From assembly GCA_026214975.1 (NCBI GenBank), contig CM047806.1, positions 100,309,832 to 100,373,831 on the forward strand: 64,000 nucleotides of DNA, given 5' to 3'. This DNA comes from Gentiana macrophylla (Eukaryota; Streptophyta; Magnoliopsida; Gentianales; Gentianaceae). The notes below the pieces were generated by a model. That model was given only the letters and a program-made list of their open reading frames with translations, made no database searches and was not told where the DNA came from. Position 1 is the stretch's first letter. Every line of letters begins with the position of its first letter. Positions 56,373 to 64,000 of this stretch are shown in pieces. A program made the position numbers and the translations under genes.

Positions 56373-58488
56373 TGTAATATCCCGATTTTTGGATAAAGGG
56401 CATTTCGGTCTTTGATAAATCGGAATATTATGTTCTTTTGTTTTAAAGGTTTTATAAAAGAAAAAGAGATAATTAAGGAATTTTAAGTAATTAGGAAAAT
56501 TGGGATTTATAAAAAGGAAACAAGTCCTAATTAACCTAATCACTTTTGTCAAAAAAAAAAAGAAGGGGGGCGCATCTTTTTTGAGGGAGGCCGCAGTTTA
56601 AAAAAAAGAGAAGAACTTTCAATCCCTCGCTTAATCCATTGATCTTTTGACGAGACATCTCAAGGAAAAAGAATCACCGCGACAAGAGGATCGTTTGGAT
56701 ATCAACCATCCTTAGAACCGTTAACGTAAGTTCTCATCATCGTTCTTGTTTAGGGTTCGTTTTCGCGTTCAACTGCGTTTTTACGTGTTTAAGCATCGTA
56801 GTAATCCTATGGTGTCAATCGTTTATAGGCTCGGTGTTAAAGGTTTACCTTCTTCAAGTGTGGTTGCTTGGATCGTAGTAGCTCGCAAGAATCGAGGTAA
56901 CGTGGTTTTCTTATCGTATGGCTAAGTTCTCGTAAGGTTGTAGGCAATTATTCTCGTATTGTTTTACTGCTTTTTCTATTTGTTAAAAATCGAGTTTTGG
57001 GGTGCGTATGTGCGATGGAAATCGCAGGTTAAGTGCGAGTGCAGGAAATTCCCGTGTGGGGCGGGCGTCAGGGATTCGACGGGCGTCCGTTCCTTCAAAG
57101 TGGACGAGCGTCCAGTTCCCTTGGACGAGCGTTCAAGGTGAAATTTTGATCTGAGATTGAATTGAGTTCGGGTGGGCGGGCGTTTGATATTTGGGACGGG
57201 CGTCGAGAGGGTCAATTTTGATACGAGATGTGATGGTTTGAGGTGGGCGGGCGTTCGACCTGCGACGGGCGTCCCAATCCTTTTGGACGGGCGTTTGGTC
57301 TCAGTGTCTCTGGTTTTCTATTGTCTTGTGATGTCGACTTGCTTCTCGGGCTTTATAACATGATTTTTACTTTGCTTAACCTTACGTGACAAAGCTCAAC
57401 TAGCTTCAGTGCGTTTAGTTCCGGCACCACATGGATTCCTAAAAGATGAAGTGTGGGACCACCGAAAGCTTGGATTTGCCTTGTGCTTCGATAGACTAGA
57501 GTTTATCGATGTCTCGTAATTGCTAGGCCTTGTCCGTGTCTAGTGGTCTAAGTATGAGAGTAGGAAGTGTGAGGAGCTTACACAAAACACTTAGGTGGCT
57601 AGTTAAACATCTAATCAAGCGTATGTGCTAGATTAAAATCTTAAACATCATGCAATGCTTGGTAAGGCATAGTACAATATCGCGATGTGTCCTCGACCAG
57701 ACAAAGTAGATCGCACTCCACGCCGGTCAATCGATTGGCCGCACAAAGCGTTTGGTGCACTCGCGGTCATCACACTATCGGGACTCGAGATATTCCCGGG
57801 CTACTAGAGCGAGTCTACAAGTAGGTTGCACCCAGTTGTCCTAGTACATCCTATTACTAGGCGTAGTGCCCTTGTTATTCATGATGTAACAAACTTGAGC
57901 TAAGATAGATACCCTTGGAACCTCATGTTATGCAATGAACATAATATGATAGTTAGCTAGGGCTAATAACGGAAATGAGTTAATAAAAGACGGTATTGCT
58001 TTTATTTCTTTATGAGGCGTGGTTATGCGATCTTACACACGCTGCTAAGTACTTTTGTACTTACCCGTTACGTTGTCTTTGTCTTCCCTTTCCCCAAAGA
58101 AGATGAACAGTGTAGTTACGATGAGTTCTTTGATGACGAGGACGTTTGAGTTGGAGTTTGAAGACTTAGATCGTTTAGATGTTTTCTTTTCATAAACAAT
58201 TGTTTCGATTTTGAACAATGTTGTTCTTTCTTTGGTTTAGTTATCTTTGAGATCTTTTGGATTGAATTCGGATGTTTAGATCTTTTATTGGATTTAGTTT
58301 TTCTTCACAAAGATTGATTACCGTATGTTTCGATCGTTTGGTTTCCCGAGTTGTTGAGTTGTTTTACCTTCCGCGCCGTTTGGATTACGATGTATGACGT
58401 AAGGCTTGCATGTATTCTTGAGTTTTCATTTGATAATATATGTGCGGCGCCTTTCCGGATAAGGACTCGGTGTCCGAACGGGCGTTCT
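56373..58488 (+). repeat. 3' LTR of the chromovirus
   Basis: 2116 bp, 35 bp shorter than the 5' LTR because of many 1-3-bp deletions. It ends GCGTTCT where the 5' LTR has GCGTTACA. The motif cluster is at about 57058-57300 and the hairpin block at 58047-58066. Confidence 0.95.
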
Positions 58489-58493
58489 GAAGG

Positions 58494-58978
58494 AGAAGTA
58501 GAGCCAAAGGAAGCTTTGTATTCGCTATGCCTAAAGCGATTCTGGACATATCCTCTTTCCAAAGACCGAAAGGTATAAGTTCAAAGTTGTTTCCAATGAG
58601 ATCAATATTATTGTTCTCAAATCTTTCTGGAATGGAACTCTCGGGATCAGACCATAAGTCAGGATCTCTTCCAATTGCCCAAGCATTTACCATAAGATTG
58701 GTCTTTAAAGGTATAAAGAATTCATCAATCACACAATCCTTCATACATTGTCTTGGAAAAAGCAGTGGGGCAGGAGGATGTAACCTTAAAGTTTCTTTGA
58801 CTACCATGGTTAGGTACTTCAACTGAAATATACTTGTTTCATCTATAGATTCCTTGCCTGTAAATGCTTCTCGAACTTCGCGTTGTACCTTTTCCATCGC
58901 TCGAGGATTTCTCATCAACTCTGACATAGCCCATACAACAACTGTGGTTGATGTTTCTGTACCACCCACAAAAAGATC
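58494..58978 (-). pseudogene. P450 exon 2, main piece (helix I to heme region)
   Basis: It starts DLFVGGTETSTT right after the intron's AG, carrying the helix I oxygen-activation motif. It continues with MVVKETLRLHPPAPLLFPRQC (helix K ExxR), NAWAIGRDPDLW and PERFENN (meander). The heme loop reads FELIPFGLWKEDMSRIALG, where the family has F-x-x-G-x-R-x-C-x-G. Cys is absent in this frame, but the neighbouring +1 frame reads G-K-R-I-C-P. This implies one inserted and one deleted base on either side. At 58493 the coding sequence meets the retrotransposon's GAAGG. Confidence 0.9.
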
Positions 58979-59211
58979 CTGTAAAAAAAAAATTACATAT
59001 GAGCCTTAGCATTTTAAATAGACTTAAATGCAAGTCCTTTTAGACACTATCAGTAAAACGACGACGTAGTAATTTTGCATTTAAGGTTATATTCACTTGA
59101 CCCTCTCGTTTGAAAGGATCCTGCAGGCTCGATCCAACAACACTACCATATATAAATCGCAATGCATATGAAGAAGGATAAAAATGAAAAGATAAAATTG
59201 CTTTCACCTAC
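58979..59211 (-). other. P450 intron, 233 bp
   Basis: The donor is GTAGGT after KAIIY and the acceptor is a T-rich tract ending ACAG before GATCTTTTT. Its position just before the helix I GGTETS motif is the single conserved intron site of A-type plant P450 genes. It is AT-rich. Confidence 0.9.
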
Positions 59212-60108
59212 GTATATAATGGCTTTAACATTGTCGTTTGTGATTGGGATTTTGAGGTTGCCAGTTTCCTTAAGTCTTAGTAATGTGTCTATGAGATCTT
59301 CTTCACCTCCCTCGCCATTGCATTCTTTTGTTGATTCGAAACTCCGAATGTGTTCATCAATTATGCCATCCAAGAAAACGTCGATTTTTCTGTGAGCCTT
59401 AAACATTTTAGGCATCTTCCCACTCAGAAAATGAAGAAATTTTAAAGAAGGAAACAAATCAGCAAGGTCGAAACCACCAAGCAACTCAACAATCTCATGA
59501 ACTAACTTTGTGAACTCGTCTTGGTCTATAAAAACCTTTCCAAAAGCAGCTCTGCAAATCACTGACATCGTGTACCGGGAAATTGCTTCCGTCAAGTTTA
59601 AGGATTCGCCTACTTTTTTTCGGACCAAGGAAATCAAACGTTCACCTTCTTCCCGCCGAACCGGTGCCAAGGACCGGACTGTCTTTGCATTCACGAGTTC
59701 GTGGCCCCAGATTTTACGGGTTTGTCGCCAGTAGTCGCCGTCGTGAGTACGACTTACCATACCTTTTCCGTCGTAAAACATGACCTTCAACGCTACAAGT
59801 TGGGGTCTGCCATTAAAGACTGGGTCAAGAGTTTTGAAGACCTCTTTTGCAAGTCTTGCAGATGAGACGACGATAAATGGAAGTTCTCCGAATTGAAGGT
59901 GCATATGGGGTCCGTGTTTCTTAGCCATGTCCCGGAGAATATGGTGCGGAAGCCCCCCGACCATTTGATGCAGATTTCCGATCAAAGGTAGCTTCCATGG
60001 ACCCGGAGGCCATTTTTTTGTTTCGCTGACATTCCGATATTTCTTCAAAACAAAAGCTAAAGTAAGAAGAAGAATAACAAAAATATTGAACTGACCCAGA
60101 AATTCCAT
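59212..60108 (-). CDS. P450 exon 1, intact (299 codons)
   Basis: The start ATG at 60108 has A at -3 and G at +4 and opens a hydrophobic anchor (FNIFVILLLTLAFVL) followed by a basic stretch and WPPGPWKLPLIGNLHQM. Then come HMHLQFGELPFIVVSSARLAKEV, GDYWRQTRKIW (helix C, contacts a heme propionate), an F-G-K-V block, FDLADLFPS, and KAIIY at the splice donor. Style and length fit CYP71D. VFNGRPQ replaces the more common F-x-x-R-P spacing. No frame break is present in this exon. Confidence 0.9.
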
Positions 60109-60180
60109 GCTTATTTCCGTATTTTCAGCTCAACTACAATCGATGCTTTGTTTTTTTTTTTCCCAGGTGGAACTCACTCT

Positions 60181-60189
60181 CTATTTATG
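60181..60189 (-). promoter_or_regulatory. Likely TATA box of the P450
   Basis: CATAAATAG on the minus strand, about 73 bp before the ATG, would place the transcription start near 60150. A CT/poly-T stretch lies between it and the ATG. It is assigned by position and sequence only. Confidence 0.5.
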
Positions 60190-61440
60190 AATCGGAAATG
60201 ATGGCTGATGGGTGGACCCAAAAGGGGTTTGGAATAATAATAATAATATTAATATTAAGGAAAAATTAGATTATAGTTCATTTTTTCCCCTTTAATTAAG
60301 TATTAATTTATATTCTAAATAAAAGTTGTATTAAAGGCAAAATATATTTGACCGGACTAAATACCCTTCCAATTAAGATGTACAATTTGAGTTTGATGGA
60401 ACCCATTCAATCCTCTTCCGATATTTTCTTTCTTTCATTACTTCCTTCTTTCTTTCTTTGAATCTACCGTTAGTCGTTGATGGACACGCATTCGCCGTCC
60501 CGTCGCGCCGACTCAGGCGGAAGAGCTAATACGGAAGAAGCACGGCCTCGTCCTACCGCATCAACGCCCGAATTTCATGGGAAACACTAGATGACAATGA
60601 CAATTTCCTTTCTTGAGCAAAGAAATCCAATGGATCCAGTGTTGTAAAAATAGTTGCGAAAAATTAGTTTAATGATCTACTTTGGTGCTTTCTTTGTTAT
60701 CATACTATCAAATGATGGTTTGAGTTGCTAAACTAAGTGAATATCATCGTAAGTCTACTTTCTCAACATTTTTTTAAATCCAATTGCTCTTATGGTATCA
60801 TTAAGTGACTTATAGGGGTCAGTATAATTATTAGGTTGAAAAGTCAAAAACAAATTGGAGGCAGCTATTTAAGTTCATTTGGGTTCAAAGCTTTTTTGCT
60901 GATCTTGTTCATGCTTGATCTTATTCTTTTTCTGGGTTGTTGTTTTCATTTTATGATATTTCCTTCAATGTCTCTATCTACATCAGTTGTCTCTTTGCCT
61001 TTTTTAATTTATTTTTAAAAAAAATGTACAACATTATATCGTTTTTTCAAATTTCTTGGTAAAATGTGCAAATTGTTTGATGTTTAGACGAGAGCAAGTA
61101 ATTACTCTCATGTTGTTGTAGTTTCCAATTCTTGTTAGTTTGTATAATTTTTTTTTTTAATACAAATGATGTAGTACTTTGAAAATGGAGTATATTGATA
61201 TGTACTCTGTTAATATGTTTTTCATATCGGTTTGATTGAGAAACTTGCTTCCGTGATACTGTTAAGTTTATATTACGTATTGAATCTGAATAATGCAATA
61301 TGAAATAGATACATGAATCTGCATATTTCATTGAACATTTGAGTTCGGAGTATTTGTTTCAAATAAGTTTGATACTTGACTGTATGCTAAGTACTTTGTT
61401 CTAGGTCTATCAAATCCGTTCAGTATTGCAATACTTCATT
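60190..61440. other. Upstream flank of P450, AT-rich
   Basis: No gene is seen with confidence. TAATAATAT runs lie at 60232-60260 and a CTTT-rich tract at 60420-60462. After that tract a 36-codon frame, 60480-60590 plus, opens MDTHSPSRRADSGG and ends at a TAG; it is unusually GC-rich for the area and might be the broken 5' end of a gene, but nothing recognisable follows. Confidence 0.4.
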
Positions 61441-61479
61441 TCTCCTCACTTGCAACTTCTTTCAACTTATTGAAGTAGT

Positions 61480-61760
61480 ACCTTGAATTAAGCCTTAAAT
61501 GAGCCTTATGTGAGCATGATCTTTGTGTTACCGATCTTGTATTCGATATTGTGTTACGGATACTGTGTGCCTTATATGATATTGTTACTGGTATTGTGTG
61601 TCTTATATGAGCCTTATATGAGCCAGATATGATATTGTGTCCCTTGAATTAAGCCTTAAATGTGCCTTATATGAGCCATATATGTGTGCCTTGAAGTAGT
61701 CCCTTGAATTAAGCCTTAAATGACCCTTATATGAGCCTCGATCTCGTATTATCGATCTTG
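61480..61760. repeat. Degenerate repeat of CCTTAAATGAGCCTTATATGAG type
   Basis: The phrase TTGAATTAAGCCTTAAATG occurs at about 61484, 61643 and 61704, each followed by GCCTTATATGAGCC-like units. Copies are irregularly spaced (about 60-160 bp) with GATATTGTGT filler between them. No coding frame. Confidence 0.7.
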
Positions 61761-62199
61761 TATTACTCGATCATCATAATATCACAATGTATTGTTAGTA
61801 AATGGTGTAATTGCGGTGGTTTTGGCCTGTGGTGATTGAAGGTTGTTGATTCAAAATGGTGAGGCAATGCGGGTGTTTCATCACAAGTATACAAGAAAAA
61901 ATCAAGATCGTCATATGTTGCATTTACATACTACTAGTTAGTTGGTTCTCGTAAATCTATGTTTTTTTTATAGATATGGCATGAGTAATCCTTTCCTTGA
62001 TGTAACTTAATTATCATATATGTTGATGTTAAAGTTGTTTATCATATATGTTGTAAATTTTTTTCCATTGTTATTGAATGTGTTATTTGAAAATATACAA
62101 GTTTTTTGGGTGTTAATGTGATTACATTATTGTCCAAATGATTTTTAGTTTACGGTTTGTTTCCGTTTTAATCCATAAAGGAATATTGGGTGTCGGTGT

Positions 62200-62330
62200 T
62201 GTTGTAATGGTAATGATGTTACTGGTACTGTGTTAATGGTAATGGTAATGGTAATGGTAATGGTAATGATGTTGATGGTAATGGTAATGGTAATGGTAAT
62301 GATGTTACTGATACTGTGTTAGTGTAAACG
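62200..62330 (+). repeat. (TAATGG)n microsatellite, compound
   Basis: Runs of TAATGG/GGTAAT hexamers in two blocks are separated and flanked by GATGTTACTGGTACTGTG-like units at about 62212, 62255 and 62300. Confidence 0.85.
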
Positions 62331-62339
62331 ATGTGATTA

Positions 62340-62600
62340 AATTCGGCTTTCAATTAGTACGTCGAAAGGATATCGAATGAGAGCTCAAAATGAAGAGAAA
62401 AAAAAAATATGAACTTTGGTAAAAGAATTTTGAAGAACGGTGTTCTAAATCAAAAAAGTTACGGTCGTTTATAAGGAAAACGCTCCGATTAATGAAAATG
62501 TTTTTTTCGGCTTTCAAAATTTACGTCAGAAGGGTATCAAAAAAACAAGAATTTTGGTGAATTTTTTTATGATCGGAGTTCTACGTCAAAAGTTACTGAT
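62340..62600 (+). repeat. Diverged tandem repeat of about 165-170 bp, two copies
   Basis: Copy 1 from about 62341 (TTCGGCTTTCAATTAGTACG) and copy 2 from about 62507 (TTCGGCTTTCAAAATTTACG) share the order: TTCGGCTTTCAA, ACGTC, AAAGG or AAGGG, TATC, a GAATTTT...GTTCTA block and AAAAGTTAC. A (TAATAG)n run follows at 62625-62650. Non-coding. Confidence 0.6.
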
Positions 62601-63029
62601 TGTTCAAAGAAAAAGAAAAAGAAAGAGCAGTAATAGTAATAGTAATAGTATGTTGTGCGTGCTTTACTTCAAGGGTATTTGTGTCCGTCGGATATTGTTT
62701 GTCCTTTTAGCAACTAAAAAAAAGAGTGTGTCATGTTTATTTATTTTATATTAAAAAGTAGACTTTTGGCTCATTCACCATAATATTAAACAAATCGATT
62801 CGCATAAATCAGAACATTTTCAAACATAAATCGTTTATAAAAACGCCGATTAGGCCTAACTCAACTAGAGCTGAGGTCTTGAGACTAGAAAGTCTCATGT
62901 TCAAATCCTTTTTTGAAGGTAATAAATTGAGAGTCCTTCAGCAATAGTCTTAGGTTCAAATCATTTTGGAGATAATAATTTGAGAGTCCTTCAGCATTAT
63001 ATGTGGTGTGTTTGTCCCATAAGGAAAAG

Positions 63030-63140
63030 TTGTACTTACATTATATGGTGTGTTTGTCTATTATTGTGGTTGTAAATAGTTGTACCCACGTTATATGGTG
63101 TGTATGTCTACTATTGTGGTTGTAAATAGTTGTAGTATTA
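63030..63140 (+). repeat. Tandem duplication, about 53 bp, two copies
   Basis: TTATATGGTGTGTTTGTCTA plus ATTGTGGTTGTAAATAGTTG at 63041-63087 recurs at 63092-63134 with few changes. A third partial copy starts at about 62997. Confidence 0.75.
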
Positions 63141-63204
63141 TTCCTTTGATTCGTAATTGAAAAAAATCGTTTATAAATACAAAAACTATAAATCTTTAAT
63201 TAAC

Positions 63205-63500
63205 GGAAGTAATTACAGAATATTAAAATAGAAAATAAATAACGCGACGTAATTACAGAATATTAAAATAGAAAATAAATAACATGAAAAGAAAAATTCA
63301 TATAAACTAGATCTAACAAAATAACTATTACCGTACAAATCGTTTATAAAAACAAAAATAATTAAACTGTTGGGAAAGTTTATCGTGTGTGGGGTGATTT
63401 ACGGAACACATCCGTAATTAACGGCAGTAATTACGGAATATTAAAACAGAAAATAAATAATGCGAAAAAAATCGTATTATAAACTAGATCTAACAAAATA
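63205..63500 (+). repeat. Repeats of a GTAATTACAGAATATTAAAA unit
   Basis: Units at 63208 and 63249 are a 41-bp tandem duplication (through AGAAAATAAATAAC). A third diverged unit, GTAATTACGGAATATTAAAA, is at about 63426 and is followed by a repeat of ATAAACTAGATCTAACAAAA, seen first at about 63302. Non-coding. Confidence 0.75.
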
Positions 63501-64000
63501 ACTTTTCTCAGAAAAATCATACTCAAAATGATCAAAAATGAAAGTACAATGCATAAAATAAAGGACTAGAGATAAAACCGAAGTGAGTTAAGCATTAATC
63601 ATTCCATTGCATATTACATCCTGTGAAAACCAAGCCAAGGCTTTTAAAAGATATATTCCGCTGCATAACTTTGTGAATCAAACTAGATGAGTAGCTTACT
63701 CCTCTGATCCAATCACTAGTCTGTTAATCAAGGAAGATGTTTTCAAAGAAAAAGAAGAGTTCATTCACCCCCTCCCTCTGAATTCTTCCAAGCCTTGTAT
63801 TACGGACCAATAATAATTTTATCTAATAAAATACACCTGTCGCACACGGGGGAAGCTAACGGGAATGAGATAAATACGAAAAATAAACTACGCTCGTTCT
63901 TCATAACGGCCTAGGACAACTTTTAATCCAAAAGAAAATAAATCATTCAATATTTATCTTATTGGTCGAGTCCATAATTAATCGGGTCTATATAATCATA
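63500..64000. other. AT-rich right edge, nothing recognised
   Basis: No frame, RNA gene or element terminus was recognised on either strand. Confidence 0.4.

Larger units (their letters stand above)
49215..58488 (+). mobile_element. Ty3/gypsy chromovirus (Tekay/Del-like), 9.3 kb, in the P450 gene
   Basis: A full-length element: LTRs (49215-51365, 56373-58488), iMet PBS, gag, protease, RT, RNase H, integrase with a C-terminal chromodomain, PPT and a perfect GAAGG duplication. All domains are present in chromovirus order, but frames are interrupted in several places. Its LTRs are alike apart from many small differences, so it is the youngest large insertion here. Chromodomain placement and LTR size support Tekay/Del; the lineage is inferred. 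Confidence 0.9.
49073..60108 (-). pseudogene. Cytochrome P450, CYP71 type (CYP71D-like), split by a retrotransposon
   Basis: Minus-strand two-exon gene. Exon 1 is 59212-60108, the GT-AG intron is 58979-59211, and exon 2 is 58494-58978 continued at 49073-49214 after removal of the chromovirus and one GAAGG copy. The parts add to 1524 bp, 508 codons with the stop, the usual CYP71 length. Visible landmarks are an N-terminal membrane anchor, a PPGPW hinge, WRQTRK (helix C), GGTETS (helix I), ETLR (helix K) and PERF. CYP71D enzymes are ER-bound monooxygenases that mostly oxidise terpenoids and other specialised metabolites; the substrate here cannot be told. The gene is broken by the insertion and also lacks the heme-ligand cysteine in frame. 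Confidence 0.9.

Noticed and set aside
58385..58969. Reading the P450 exon 2 frame through to 58385
   Set aside because: The open frame continues past 58494 into LTR sequence, so the last 36 residues or so come from the retrotransposon and not from the P450.
62200..63500. A CRISPR-like or other regularly spaced array
   Set aside because: The repeats are microsatellite hexamers and short tandem duplications without uniform spacers, in a plant nuclear context.

Overview
This window looks like nuclear DNA of a dicot plant: AT-rich, with long non-coding stretches, nested LTR retrotransposons of typical plant lineages (Athila and chromovirus Ty3/gypsy, Ty1/copia), L1-type LINE remnants, a Stowaway-like MITE, and one two-exon plant cytochrome P450 gene of the CYP71 type. 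No bacterial features, CRISPR array, rRNA or tRNA gene were seen. Species cannot be decided from the sequence.

Layout. (1) 1-18809 is a four-layer nest. A minus-strand copia gag/protease fragment (16964-18809) was entered by a plus-strand Athila-like element (3' part 12809-16963). That element was entered by a minus-strand Athila-like element (1-12808, 3' LTR just beyond the left edge), which was entered by a 3.2-kb non-autonomous LTR element (4223-7451, 5-bp target duplication CCTTC). (2) 19615-25935 is a Stowaway-like MITE split by a copia element (19762-25808, duplication CCAAC) whose interior holds head-to-head, partly overlapping halves of a copia polyprotein. (3) 26160-32340 holds fragments of a LINE reverse transcriptase, an LTR-like sequence, a copia integrase/RT, and a LINE ORF1. 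(4) About 33.4-48.56 kb is a large element without recognisable coding capacity (LARD-like, LTRs about 2.2 kb). Its 5' LTR is split by a 7.0-kb non-autonomous element (35235-42254, duplication ATACT) that carries only a retropepsin-like domain and a putative plant transposon protein domain. (5) 49073-60108 is the P450 gene on the minus strand, split near its 3' end by a 9.3-kb chromovirus (49215-58488, duplication GAAGG). (6) 60190-64000 is AT-rich flank with microsatellites and short tandem repeats.

How the parts relate. The P450 is the only cellular gene. Without the insertion its exons add up to exactly 508 codons including the stop, so the chromovirus is the main visible lesion. A second one is a pair of compensating one-base indels that removes the heme-ligand cysteine from the frame. 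Both indels lie in CTG/CAG contexts, and the chromovirus LTRs also differ mostly at such sites, so base-calling error at methylated CHG sites is a serious alternative to real mutation. The LARD shares LTR ends, PBS type and a hairpin with the chromovirus and may be its non-autonomous partner. Several unrelated LTR families here carry clusters of short CpG-rich, partly palindromic motifs that ordinary annotation does not explain.
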